A stretch of DNA of 64,000 nt, from the NCBI GenBank assembly GCA_020137815.1, contig CM035353.1, positions 3,344,471 through 3,408,470 on the forward strand, read 5' to 3'. This document shows positions 36,215 through 46,880 of this stretch, in pieces. Source of the stretch: Hormiphora californensis (Eukaryota > Ctenophora > Tentaculata > Cydippida > Pleurobrachiidae). A program made the position numbers and the translations under genes. The notes below the pieces were generated by a model. That model was not told the origin of the DNA. It worked only from the letters and a program-made list of their open reading frames with translations, and did not search any database. Each line of letters opens with the position of its first letter. The stretch's first letter is position 1.

Positions 36215-36232
36215 CTATATTTCCAACATCAC

Positions 36233-36470
36233 TTACCTATTACTCTCGTTTTTTAAGAAACGCTTTAGTAAGAAACTTTTTTATAAGAAACTTTTCAAAT
36301 GTAAATCACACAATTCAGAGACACCACAACAAAATAGAACACCCCTAACTTGTTTAGTTTCTTGATAAAGGAGAAATTATTTTTGTTTTTGGATTGCTAA
36401 CACCTGTAGTTTCCTAGAAAAAAAGTTTCTTTTTTAAAAGTTTCTTGAAATATGCGAGCTTAATTAACGA
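36233..36470. mobile_element. ~235-bp MITE with CCT(A)TTACTCTCGTT ends
   Basis: Inverted ends cctattactctcgtttttt and ttaattaacgagagtaagg are flanked by TA. The duplicated region at 44311-44345 (aacatcacttatttcatactcc) lacks the insert, so the empty site is visible in the same window. Confidence 0.8.
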
Positions 36471-37093
36471 GAGTAAGGTATTTCATACTCGTTAAGTGAT
36501 TCTATCATGGTATCAACAATAGATTCTAATTGTTTATCGACTATTTGAACAAGATTACTTGCGTTTTTTCTTTTTATTTCGTTTGCTGTTCTCCCAGGGA
36601 ACAACTGTCTTCCTTCTCATCCCTGGTGCATCTCCTCTTGCTCGTGGATGTCTCATCATCAGCATCAAGTTGCTTTGTTCTCCTGCGATGAAGAGAGAGG
36701 TGGTTAGGATTAGGATTTAGGGAGGGTCAGGGGTTGAGAATAAGTAAGAATCAAATGACAGTATTACAGTATTACCGGGGTACTGGTAGAGGGCTGATCA
36801 GGGCCGTTGACTCATATATCAACGTCTTTGCTGCCTGGCGGGCCCCTGCCGAGACAGTTTTAAACTTATCGACCTCCTTGATCGAAAGTCTCCGGTTGCT
36901 TGTCTCTACCTGCAACAATCGTGATCGCAGTGAGGGAAATCATACGACTCTTACTGCAGTTAGCGACAATCGAGAAAACAGACAGCATAACTCTTTTAAG
37001 CGACAGTGCTGTGTAATTTCTCAAAACTCTTATTCTTAGTGAGCAACAGGGAAAAGAATTGGGGAGAGAAAGTGAGAGACAGGGTGCCCCCTT

Positions 37094-37227
37094 GAGAGAG
37101 ATTATCTCGCGCGGCGCATTGGCACGTGCGGTTTGGGCGCTGACAGGCTTTTACATGTTGCAACATGTAAAAGCCTGCCAGCGCCCGAACCGCACGTGCC
37201 AGAGCGCCGCGCGTTACTATCTTGCTC
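37094..37227. repeat. 134-bp near-perfect palindrome
   Basis: Centred between 37160 and 37161 (acatgttg|caacatgt). Arms contain cgcgcggcgc, ggcacgtgcggtt and aggcttttacatgttg with few mismatches. There is almost no spacer, so it could extrude as a cruciform. No gene. Confidence 0.9.
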
Positions 37228-37229
37228 TC

Positions 37230-38600
37230 TCTCACTCACTAGCTGCATTCTGATTGGCTGTTATCGATCACATGTACGCAGTCACAGGCTATCAGCTTGT
37301 GCACTAGGACTTATCACGTGACCTTTCACGTGACTAGATGCTGTGATCCCCGGTCAGTTAAGAGTTTTAAGAGTTTATACGTCGCTAAGTAGCGGCGCTT
37401 ACCACACAAGAGAATGGAATCACCATTCTCTTACTCTTGATATCTCTTAGGCACCAGTTAGAGATTCCCAGGCATCAGTTCCCGAGCTCGGCAGTTCCCA
37501 AGCTCGGGAAGCAAGTGAGTGCTGACGGTGCGCGTGAGTACTACTTTCCATTCAGTTTACGTGACGCGCAGCAATGTCACATGGTTCACACAGAACCATC
37601 TGCGTGCCCGGGCATCATGATGGCCGGGCATGCAGGAACGCGCCGTGCCCTGATGCCTGGGATCGTCCCCCGGATATCAGGGTAGCAATCTGTAACTTGT
37701 GCGTAACAAGAAAATAAGAGTTATTTTGGAAAACAGTCAGCACCTGTCGCTTACTCCAGTAAGCGATTGCGAAATCAATCAGCACCTGCTAACTTCAGTA
37801 AGAGTCGTATGATATCCCTCAGTGGCACCGAGTCGTAGTGGTTTAAAAGGCCGTACATTTCCGTTTCCGCGATTTCCTTCCCCCCTTGGGCCCCATATTT
37901 CCCCATATTTTCTTTGTATTTTCTCGCGCGGTAACACTGTCTTATTATGATGTAGCATTCTCTTCCACCATGTTTATGAGAGTGAATGAGTGAAGGGTAC
38001 TGTTTTCAGACAAAGATGAATACAAGTTATATAACTTTTTGAAAGTTAGAACGTGTTCGTTATTTGACTGAGGGTCGTGGTTGTGTGTACCATCTTCGGA
38101 TCCTCCGTCCTTATAAGCGCAGCTCCAGGTAGTAGCAGGTGGCTTCGTTTATCACATCCCCACGGTCATTCACACGTTGACCGGCGTCAGTCCTCGGAGG
38201 GCAGATCTTGTTAGCGTTCATTAGCAGGCCCTCGTCATGTCAGCTACCAACGCGGGATTCCTCTGTACCCCTGGAGCTCCCTATGTCTACTCCTGATTCA
38301 TTTAGAACAATTAGGAGGAGACTTACGATGAGGTGTGGTGTGCACAAAATGCAGGGAAACACTGTGTAGGGTGCACCTGTGTTATAACAATAAGACGGTG
38401 TTTTAAATCTCGACTATATGTTTGAGATTCTTCCGATAAGGTGCATCATATTTAGATATCGGGAAAAAATCTGTTTGTTCAATATCAAGGGGACAGTTCA
38501 TGGACCCCGCATCCACCCCCCTGTGTAAGGAGATGGTTTTTAAACTGCTGGGGTTCTCCTCCCATGCCCGATCATGTTCATTTACCGGGGTGTGGTTTTG
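37230..38600. other. Stretch without a supported gene
   Basis: Holds scattered fragments of neighbouring repeats: a piece of the membrane-segment exon (ctcgcgcggtaacactgtct at about 37922) and the fragment tttccgcgatttccttcccc shared with about 42652. No exon pair with convincing splice sites was seen. Confidence 0.4.
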
Positions 38601-38607
38601 TACATCC

Positions 38608-39051
38608 CCCTCATCCGACCCTCCGTGTATGATTGATAAGGTGGACTGTCAGTGTGTGACTATTTACTTTAATTGTTTGTGAAAACGGAAATAGACATTT
38701 ATGTTTAAAATTCCTAGACGAACACACTTGGTTATAAGTGGTCCTCGGAGGACTCCTCCTACCCGTACGGGGTATTATCTCCTCCTTTTGCTGTACCTCG
38801 TCGGAAGTATCTCCGCGAATAGCGGTGGTGTTGGATCCGCTTGGTTGCATGGCCCCGGACTGCCGGGGTTTTGTTGTGCCTTTACACCAACCCGCTGCGG
38901 GAATGTTCTCATTGACCCATAGTGATACAGCGTGTCTATGCTCCTTCGCAGTCCCTGGACTATTTGGGCCTATGTTGCGTGGTCCAGGAGCGGATCCCTC
39001 ATTGAGCCGGTGGCTTCCCAGAGGAGTGTCCTCCCTGCTTTGACCCTTCCC
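38608..39051 (-). pseudogene. 148-codon stop-free block, basic and proline/serine-rich
   Basis: Open on minus from just after a TGA at 39052 to a stop at 38608. It reads GSHRLNEGSAPGPRNIGPNS and later KEEIIPRTGRRSPPRTTYNQ. No homologue is recognised. It lies among the gag-like and membrane-segment fragments and has the composition of a nucleocapsid-type tail; that link is a guess. Confidence 0.3.
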
Positions 39052-39389
39052 TCAGAATCGGGAAATTCGCCCATCTTCAAAATAGCTGGGTTACAACTGG
39101 AATTTTCTCTTCACCAAATAGTGTGTCAAAAAAATAAGATTCGTCCCTACTAACCTTTGAGCTGTTTTACTGTCTTCTTTTCTTCTTCTTCTTCTTTGTC
39201 TTTCATGGAACAGCCAAATATATCTATGCACAACCCGGCGTTTGTTCTGCCAGGTCTCCCAATAGGGATAACATTGGGTTGTCGGCCTCGGAGGGAGTCT
39301 GAGTATCCAGTTCGGATGTGAGGGTCATTGCTTCCGATAAGGATGATAATTAGTGTCTAGAAATGTGGGTATACGAGGTACTTAAACAA

Positions 39390-39647
39390 CCCTGCTGGAA
39401 TAGAATCGTTCAATATCATCCATATAACAGCGATTTAGCAGGCTAATTGTTCAATAATTGATTGAATATTGAGGTTCTTGCGCAATTTATTGTTCAACTA
39501 TTCCCATGCGTTCTATTGTCCTCGATATATCGTGGTCTTATCGAGGTATATTGACGTAAAATTGAACAATAAATCGCGCAAGAACCTCAATATTCAATCA
39601 ATTATTGAACAATTAGCCTGCTAGATCGCGTTTATATTCCAGCAGGG
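39390..39647. mobile_element. 258-bp foldback MITE (CCCTGCTGGAATA ends)
   Basis: Arms of about 95 bp pair across a ~65-bp spacer: aggctaattgttcaataatt on the left and aattattgaacaattagcct on the right. Termini CCCTGCTGGAATA and TATTCCAGCAGGG. A target duplication is not evident. Confidence 0.85.
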
Positions 39648-40056
39648 AAAGGATATACGGGGTAGAATTAGTTAATAGAGTTATACAAGCAAAGTCTCTA
39701 ACGTAAAATACAACTTTGAAGTGTCTGTCCCTCCCATGTTCTTCTCCCGTCTTTTATTTATAGTCCCAACAACCCACGCAGTAAATATCCTCTAGCGCTC
39801 TGTTTTATGCGTTTTTAATCACTCGTTCCTCCTGGTAATCACTCGCTCCTCCTGGTTCCTGTCTCGCATGATGGTTCTCGAGCTCCTCTTCATGAATAGT
39901 ATAGCACGAGGATTAACACCGCTTTCTTCTTCTTCTCTCCAGGCTGAGCAGGGGTAATTCGCCGAGGGGTAATTCGCTGAGAGGTATTTCACCGTGACGT
40001 CATTCCCACCAATGCAAAATCACAACATAATCATAATAATACAAATTATAACTCGC

Positions 40057-40263
40057 TCACAGGGAGCACATATTTGTGGCTCCCGCATCTACACTTAAGA
40101 AAGCCAGCGGATCAGTTGCCTTTCTTTTATCCCGACATTTTCTCTTTCGCAGACAGTATTGATCCGTTTTTCTCTTCTTCATTTCTTCTTCCCTACTCAC
40201 TGGATCCAGATCCGCCAACTGATTAAGTGGCCGGACAACAACATTTTTGCGTTTCGGAGGCAT
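40057..40263 (-). CDS. Small basic protein or first exon (weak)
   Basis: From ATG at 40263 the frame reads MPPKRKNVVVRPLNQLADLD and meets a consensus donor gtgagta after Asp-Pro. If unspliced it continues as a K/R-rich protein of 69 residues. The N-terminal PPKRK resembles a nuclear localisation signal. No partner exon was identified; it may be another piece of the broken repeat family. Confidence 0.25.
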   Translation of the reverse strand: MPPKRKNVVVRPLNQLADLDPVSREEEMKKRKTDQYCLRKRKCRDKRKATDPLAFLSVDAGATNMCSL

Positions 40264-40807
40264 TACTAGCAAAATTCAACGTACAGAACACTAACTATAT
40301 TAGTATACCTGAGTCCCCTTCCCGGAAGAACAGAGGGCCCAGAGGAGGCACTGTTTGGAATTTTACTTCCCTAGCTTCCTCAGTTTTCCCCCCCCCCCCA
40401 CCCTTCTCGGTGTGTTTTTTCTAAGTACAGCGTTCTGCTACGCAATGGTAAGGAGTCCGTTCTGTTTAGTTGGTAGAACATGTCTTCCAGGGCTTCTACC
40501 AGGTCTCAGACTCTGGATGTTCGTGCACAGTTTTCTGCATCTGTTAAGAAACTTTGTGACCAATTATCGAGAAGTGTAAAGTAAACCAGTGGTGCGGGAG
40601 AGATGTCTAGTACAACTCTCCCCCTATTTTAAGAAAAATTTTATCAATTTAGATATAAATAAAGTAATCACTCTTAGATGGGTAGAATGCGTCTATATTA
40701 TAAGACATGTAAAGTCTAACAGCTGTGACCGAATGCTTAATTATAATGAGATCAGGTCATTTTGGTATAATCGTGGTTAGGTCAGGCTGGCACCTGATGG
40801 TGGCCAG

Positions 40808-41165
40808 TCAAAAGTGCGAAAAACAACTTTACAGCTTTTTAATCACATAATTATTTTAATGAAGGAGCAGTGTGTCCTAACGACACGCTGAACAAACGAC
40901 CACGACTTAGGCGCAACACTTACCAGGATTATAGTGTCCCGGGTTGGGTGGTCAGTCTCGCTAGTCGAATCCCTCACAGTCTCCTATCACGGCCAGAATC
41001 CGGCATCTTGGTCTCAACCGGGGTCGTAGAAACAACTTGAAGCACACGTACCTGCGTCTGTTTCAATGCGTAGATAACTGGTAGTCTTCCTCATTACAGT
41101 GCAGTTAGTCACTATGAGTCGTTTAAGGGGCATCCTAAAAAGAAAATGGGAATGATGTTAATAAA
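40808..41165 (-). pseudogene. Orphan module copy with frame breaks
   Basis: On minus, MPLKRLIVTNCTVMRKTTSY continues to YLRIETDAG. After a small indel CFKLFLRPRLRPRCRILAVI follows and then a stop. The downstream intron-like piece (aacaactttacagcttttta) is shared with 25280-25460, 35085-35250 and, more distantly, 46270-46390. Confidence 0.45.
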
Positions 41166-41169
41166 CAGG

Positions 41170-41590
41170 CGGAAACAGGGGGGACTTTGTGAACTCTGTT
41201 TATTGGAATGATACCTAATTATCTCCCTTTTTAGGGATAAAAATTAGTGCCTCTGGAAAAATTCGAAATCTGAACTTTGTGAGCCAGAATCCAATTTCAG
41301 TATATATACGGAGGGAGGGTATGTTATGTTGATCACGCCTATTATATGTGGATTGTGGAGGTGGGGCCAGGCTCTTGGTATAAAGCCGCTAGATCGGTTA
41401 TTCGGTATATTCATTACCCATGATTCGGTTGAGAATGAGGGTAATGTAAATGGGGTATAGATTATATATGTAACTTTCAGTAAAAGAACAAAGGTAAAGC
41501 TCAAGTATTTCCTTGGTGACGCGGTCACCCCTCCACTAGGGCCGCGCGAATGTCATCACCAAAGTATTTCCAAGCTCGATAATAAACGTC
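41170..41590. repeat. Dispersed repeat shared with 23960-24300
   Basis: Second copy of the 24-kb repeat. It differs mainly by the 50-bp mini-element at 41513-41562 and small indels. Confidence 0.6.
41513..41562. mobile_element. 50-bp mini-element, TTGGT..ACCAA ends, 9-bp TSD
   Basis: TTGGTGACGCGGTCACCCCT...GAATGTCATCACCAA between exact 9-bp repeats AGTATTTCC (41504-41512, 41563-41571). The homologous repeat at 24279-24290 has a single uninterrupted target. Confidence 0.9.
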
Positions 41591-41599
41591 CAATGGAAG

Positions 41600-43235
41600 G
41601 AAGTTTCAGTGAGTGAGTCTGTGTTCTGCTGCGTAATGGTATTGAGTCCGTTCTGTTTAGATGGTAGAACATGTCCTCCAGTGCTTCTACCAGGTCTCAG
41701 ACTCTGGATCTTCGTGCACAGTTTTCTGCATCTGTTGGAAAACTTTGCGTCCAGTTATCTCGGACCATCGGTTGAGCCATGGGGGCTATTGGTGGAGCCG
41801 AGAAGTTCATTTCCGGTGTGAAGTAGAACGGTGGTGCGGGCGGTGGTTCAAGCAGGGTTGCTTCCTCGGCTAGCCCCGGTACAGTTGGAGCCTCGCGCAT
41901 CTCCTCTTGCTAATGGTCGTCTCTTCAATTCACGTACATTTCGGTTCAATTCTATTTCACTTTGAATAACATGCCAACTTCAAGGACCTTCTCATCGTAT
42001 GAACTATCTGATATATATATATATAGTAACTATCTGATATATATATGTATAGCTACATTGTTTATTACATTTATGGGGGCCAAGTATGGTTCGACCGTAC
42101 CCTGTTGACCCCTTCAGTCCTGGATTATATAGTCTGGACAGTCGTATTCTTTCGGGATTCTGAGAGCGACATTCTCATTCTGCACTGCTTGTTTCCTTAT
42201 TTCTGCTTTTAGTTGGGCTGTGGCATCGGCTGCTAGGTGAATTGGTGTATATCATCTTCGATTTCTCATTGCATTTCTTTTCTATTAGCCCTATTGATTT
42301 GCCCCAGTTGAAGCTTGAAAGCGAATACCCATTGATACATGTACATCTGTTTTAGTATCTTGGGGCCTATTATATCATTCCGTCGCACTGTTCTTACCGA
42401 CAGATCCTTGCAGATCTGTAACGTTTCTATTTTTTCAGCCGCTGTTAGTCTCCCATTCACGTTGAGACCTTTGATCCAGATCCTCTTTACCTTGCGGGCG
42501 GTTCTTATCATGCTTCCATTTTGGTATATTTAATAATTTAATAAACGCGGTCATCCATAAATATTATTTATGGATGACCGGGTTGTTGCCGTATACGCGT
42601 AGATGAATTCTTCTACGAGGGGGCTCACTCCATAGTCCATACCTCGCGAACGTTTCCGCGATTTCCTTCCCCCCTTGGGCCCCATTTTTCTCGGTCTCCT
42701 CCAGTATTAATTGTACGTATTCTGCTGCCTTTTTCCATTTTTTCCGTCAGGGAAATGATGATGAGCGCTGTTATGTAGTGTGTCCCCTTCATGAAGAACC
42801 TGTAGAGGTTGAGAATAGTGTAACCAGACACTTTTTTTGAGTATTTCATGCCCCTTCAGACTATTGGTCTGTATTTCATGTCCCTTCGGACTATTGGTCT
42901 GTATTTCATGTCCCTTCGGACAGTTTGTCTGTATTTTACGTCCCTTCCGACTATTGGTCTGTATTTTACGTTCCTTCGGACAGTTTGTCTGTATTTTACG
43001 TCCTTTCCGACTATTGGTCTGTATTTTACGTCCCTTCGGACAGCTGGTCTGTATTTTACGTCCCTTCGGACTATTGGTCTGTATTTTACGTTCCTTCGGA
43101 CAGTTTGTCTGTATTTTACGTCCCTTCCGACTATTGGTCTGTATTTTACGTCCCTTCGAACAGTTGGTCTGTATTTTACGTCCCTTCGGACAGCTGGTCT
43201 GTATTTTACGTCCCTTCGGACAGTTGGTCTGTATA
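41600..43235 (-). pseudogene. Long decayed coding region: repeat tail, helical middle, proline-rich end
   Basis: On minus, the DVKYRP repeat (43235-42843) continues in frame into SGYTILNLYRFFMKGTH. After frame shifts come AAEYVQLILEETEKNGAQGG, then MIRTARKVKRIWIKGLNVNG (open for 81 codons, about 42511-42266), then DATAQLKAEIRKQAVQNENV (about 42235-42130) and SYDEKVLEVGMLFKV. Next is a proline-rich block (LLEPPPAPPFYFTPEMNF, 41880-41780) and VEALEDMFYHLNRTDSI. At least four frame breaks separate them. It appears to be the fullest copy of the element scattered over 24-44 kb. Identity unknown; retroelement or captured viral origin is the leading guess. Confidence 0.4.
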
Positions 43236-43240
43236 TATAT
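42843..43240. repeat. 30-bp minisatellite (RRDVKYRPxV codons)
   Basis: About 13 copies of a 30-bp unit (ttggtctgtattttacgtcc and cttcggacta or cagc/cagt). On minus each unit encodes RRDVKYRP plus two variable residues. A single diverged copy sits at 36025-36060 within the cytoplasmic tail of the membrane-segment fragment, which looks like the source of the expansion. Confidence 0.9.
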
Positions 43241-43763
43241 TTTTTGGTGACGACCCAAGCAGATTTACGCCACGACAGATTTTACATATAATTTACAATT
43301 CACACTTCGTTGTGCTATTTTTGTCTGTCTGTCGTTTCGTCTAATTATTAATAACAGGACGTATGAGTTGGTATGACTTTTTAGTTCAAGCATGTCGTGG
43401 TGTGTCATGGCGACTAAAATCAGTTGTGGTTTCTCACTATATTTACTAATCTCACAGTAGATTTTCCTACTAATTTATTTAACTAGTTTCCAAAGTTCTA
43501 TGACTATGCTATGAAAGACTGATTTTTTCCAACTTTGAGTATATTTTCCTCTTTTTTTCTTTAGTTAGCCAAATATGGCATCAATTTTCATAGCTCACTC
43601 TGAAATATTTCCGAGAGTGACCGGTCTACATTTTGTCTGTTTATTGTGGTCGCGCTTCGTGCTCTAATTTGGGGTTGTCCCGCTCTCTCTCTCTCTCATG
43701 TGTGAGATGTTCGTGGAGCTAAATGTTATTTCTTTTTCGTGTTCTAGGTTTTCTAATTGTTAT

Positions 43764-44500
43764 TTAGTTCTTCATATATAAGACATTTTCGGTTAACCTC
43801 ATCTTCTTTGCTGGTGTTGCAGGTGGGGTTCTAGTCGGTTTTGGAAGGGTGTTTTCGTTTATTCTGTCTGAGAATCTAACTCTATTTCTTAAATCGGGCA
43901 TGCTTCGATACGTATCTACGATTGATGGGGCTGAGGCGGTTGGTGTGGGTGGTAATGCTCTTTCTCTTTCTTCACTAAAAGTTTCCATGGGTATGTGTCT
44001 AGATGACGTACTAGATGGGCTTTTAAATACTCTCGCGCGGTAACACTGTCTTATTATGATTAATGCAATGACTGTGAGTACAATTGCTACCAGTCCTGAC
44101 CATTTAAGTACAGTCGGACCCCGATTTAACGGCACCATCGGGGGAAAGGGTTTTGTCCGTTAAATCGGGGTGTCCGCTAAATCGGGGTCAAATATTGTTA
44201 ATTTCTTATATCGGGGGAAGATTATGCTGCCGTTAAATCGGGGTGCCGCTAAATCGGGGGCTGTTAAATCGGGGTCCGACTGTACTTCATCTAGGGTGCT
44301 ATATTTCCAACATCACTTATTTCATACTCCTTTAGTGATTATATTATGGTGTCAACAATAGATTTTAATTGTTTATCGAATATTTGAACAAGATTACTTA
44401 CGTTTTTTTCTTTTTATTTCGTTTGCTGTTCGGGCCACGAACTCCTCCCAGGGGACAACTTCAGGCATCTCCATGTTAATGTGGATGGTTTGGGCGCGCG
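43764..44500 (-). pseudogene. Membrane-segment gene copy split by a MITE
   Basis: Upstream block at about 44500-44414 reads MEMPEVVPWEEFVARTANEI and meets a gtaagt donor. After acceptor aaatatag the exon begins with LDEV, where the codon is interrupted by the 172-bp MITE at 44111-44282. The frame resumes as LKWSGLVAIVLTVIALIIIR, a single membrane segment. A tail of about 95 residues then runs to a stop at 43764, with PPTPTAS and NRVRFSDR (an RVxF-type phosphatase-docking pattern). The tail differs from that at 36 kb. Unless the MITE is spliced out the copy is dead. Confidence 0.45.
44111..44282. mobile_element. 172-bp pogo-like MITE inside a coding exon
   Basis: CAGTCGGACCCCGATTTAAC ... GGTCCGACTG flanked by TA (44109-44110, 44283-44284). 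The homologous site at 36199-36200 (gaaTActtcatctagg) is uninterrupted. Confidence 0.95.
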
Positions 44501-44903
44501 AACATGGGGGGCGCGACGTGCCCAAGTGGATGGTGGGCTCGTATATTTACTGTAATACACGGTTACCCAACACGTCACCATGCTATATGTCTCCCACGGG
44601 AGAAACTCGGTGCCCTGTTCACCCGTCGGTCTAATGTTGTTATGGTACTTGATGTTTTCATGGCACTAACCTCGCTCTCAATATAGATCAAGACGCCTGC
44701 TGTGGTGAAGCTTGCTCTATTCATGCTTTCTACTAATTTAATTTCGCAATCGCGTTGTAGACAAGGAACTGATACATGCTCTTTGGTGGATTTATCGCTT
44801 GAAGGCCGAGAGAGAGCAAACCGTCCGTTTCCTAGTTGTTTGTTAGTTTGTTGGATAATTCAAGACACAGAAAGAAAAGAAACACAGTCTTAACAAAATT
44901 AAA

Positions 44904-45101
44904 TTAACTAACATAAATCACATTATGTCTTGAGGTTGGATCCTGCCACCCAACTAGACTTATTTTTTCCCCTATCGGGACTGCCTCGTCATGAAAGAAT
45001 GCTAGCCGCTCTCCTTCTTTTTTCATGGTGAGCCTGAGCTTCCCGCCCCGTTCAAGACACCGCTCAACGCTCCACTTTCCCTTAATCCTGGTCCTCCACA
45101 C
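44904..45101 (-). CDS. Unrecognised C-terminal protein block, ~65 codons
   Basis: Minus frame ending at a TAA beside 44910. It reads KWSVERCLERGGKLRLTMKK and later DEAVPIGEKISLVGWQDP. Composition and codon pattern look coding, with a possible acceptor just upstream (gaggaggagaag). It lies upstream of the membrane-segment copy on the same strand and might be part of the same ectodomain. No family recognised. Confidence 0.35.
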   Translation of the reverse strand: MWRTRIKGKWSVERCLERGGKLRLTMKKEGERLAFFHDEAVPIGEKISLVGWQDPTSRHNVIYVS

Positions 45102-45189
45102 ACGCCTTCTCCTCCTCGTGGATGAATCGTTTACAATTTTTATTTATGACTTGCTACCTTTGATGTTGGCTGCAGTTTGTAGAAAAAAA

Positions 45190-45295
45190 TATATAAAAAG
45201 ATGCCGAAAAGAAAAAAAAGAAGAAAAAAAAAGAAAAAGAAGAAAAAAGAAGAAAAAAGAAGAAAAAAAAGGAAAAAAAAAAAAGGAAAAAAAAC
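45190..45295. repeat. A-rich (GAAAAA)n low-complexity tract
   Basis: Imperfect repeats of gaaaaa and gaagaaaaa. The K-rich frame over it is not a gene. Confidence 0.8.
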
Positions 45296-45639
45296 TCAAT
45301 TCACTTATATTATAAGTTATAAAGTAAAACCGCAACATTATGCATAATATATTTTGTGCGTTCTGTGTGGTGAAACGTAATGCGGGTGGTCAGTTCGGGC
45401 AGTCTATTCGGGTTTTCCTTTCGAGCCCCCGACGGACTCGGAGACGTGATTTTTACTAGTCGTGACAAAAAGTCGCAAAAAGGGTAAGAACGATGCTGTT
45501 TAGTTGCTCTTGCAGGACTGCATGACTTGCTACCTTTGCTGGTGACTATACAATGAAACGTAATGCGCAGATCAATCTTTTGGGAGGTAAGTTCGGGCAG
45601 TCTATTCGGGCTCAGGGCTCTCCTTTCGAGCCCCCGTAA

Positions 45640-45870
45640 TCCCCTATGTAAGAGCTAGTCACGACTAGTCTAAGTCACGACTAGTAAAAGTCACGACTAG
45701 TAAAAGTCACGTCTCATATAATATTATCTTCTTACTAGTAATAAGAAAGGAGGCTATGTCAATACGAGCTATAATTAAGTCGTGCATTCATTGACTAATG
45801 ATCCATTATATGACAGTAGCATTATAACAGCTACTCGATTATTGGCGACTAAGAGAGCGAGGGCGAGTAG
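45640..45870. repeat. GTCACGACTAGT tandem motif and a hairpin
   Basis: Four spaced copies of gtcacgactagt (with aaaa or ctaa spacers) at about 45657-45715. They are followed by a hairpin pairing ttataacagctactcg (about 45823) with cgagtagctgttataa (about 45863). Confidence 0.6.
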
Positions 45871-45899
45871 CTGTTATAATCGGGAGCTTAGTTAGTTGG

Positions 45900-46880
45900 G
45901 TATTGTAAAGCCATGCTGCGTCTAGCTACCATCCTTTTATTAGAAGAATTATACAAGTTTTACTTGTATGGTTTTTATTTTTTTATCTGGGCCTGTCGGC
46001 TTGGCCACTTTGTTTAAGGTGGGATCAGGGATGGGTTGAAATTGGTCTTGAGACAAACACCAAGTCTAGCCACCAACAAATCCAATATATATAATACTAG
46101 TGCACCCATTGGGTGCGCCTCAAGTAAGGGCTTTAACCCACCCGGCTTCGCCGGGTGGTTCTTTTCACCCCTTTCAATGTCAATAACACGGTTGCCATGG
46201 CAACTGAATTGGTAACTATGGGGACTGGCATGTTAAAAGGCATTCGAAAATATTAACAAACTTCCACTGGAAGTACCAAAAGTGTAAATGGCAGCTTTAC
46301 AGCTTTGGGCACATAGAGTGTTTTATGAAGGAGCAGTCTGTCGCTTAGATACCGCTGAACGAACGACCACCACTTCGACGTTCATCTCCAAATTATAATA
46401 GAGATAATAGATCGGTTCTGTGTGTCTGATTCTCCCTCACCATCGTCTCGATCTGGTCTCTATTTCCCTCTCTCACCTGCTCTCATTATCCCTTTTTCAC
46501 CATCTCTTCCGATCAACAAATTTGACTTTTTTGATCTCAGAACCAACATTTTTGCAATAGAACAATGAAACTTTTACTTAGTAAAACATAAAAACAAAGA
46601 AAATGTTAAAAGTTTCCAAATTTCCTCCCCGCAAATCAAAAAGACCATCACATTACCCCGAGAAGTCTTGTAAGAAACAAAAAAATGCGATTTACCAGGT
46701 CGAGAAGGTCTTGGTTTGGGATAGGGTGGCATATTGAAGTTGATCTAGAACAATTTGTACTTTTTGCGCCTCAAAGGTCAGGTGTCCTATATATAGGCGA
46801 GGTCTAATAGGCAAAGTTATACGGAGTTATAGCGAAGTCGTAAGACGTAACTTCACTGAAGCTATCTGATTTTTAGCGTT
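45900..46880. other. Upstream region of the lectin-like gene
   Basis: No exon seen. It has a hairpin at about 46138-46158 (cacccggcttcgccgggtgg) and a diverged copy of the aactttacagctttt repeat at 46270-46390. A TATA-like tatatatagg at about 46789, some 90 bp before the next gene's ATG, is a possible core promoter. Confidence 0.35.

Noticed and set aside
38500-38922. Plus-strand frames such as MDPASTPLCKE and MFKIPRRTH
   Set aside because: The opposite strand carries a longer stop-free block there and neither plus frame has recognisable features.
42837-43344. Plus-strand frames of 137-147 codons over the 30-bp repeat
   Set aside because: Repeat artefact; only the minus DVKYRP frame is shared with the non-repeated paralogue at 36 kb.
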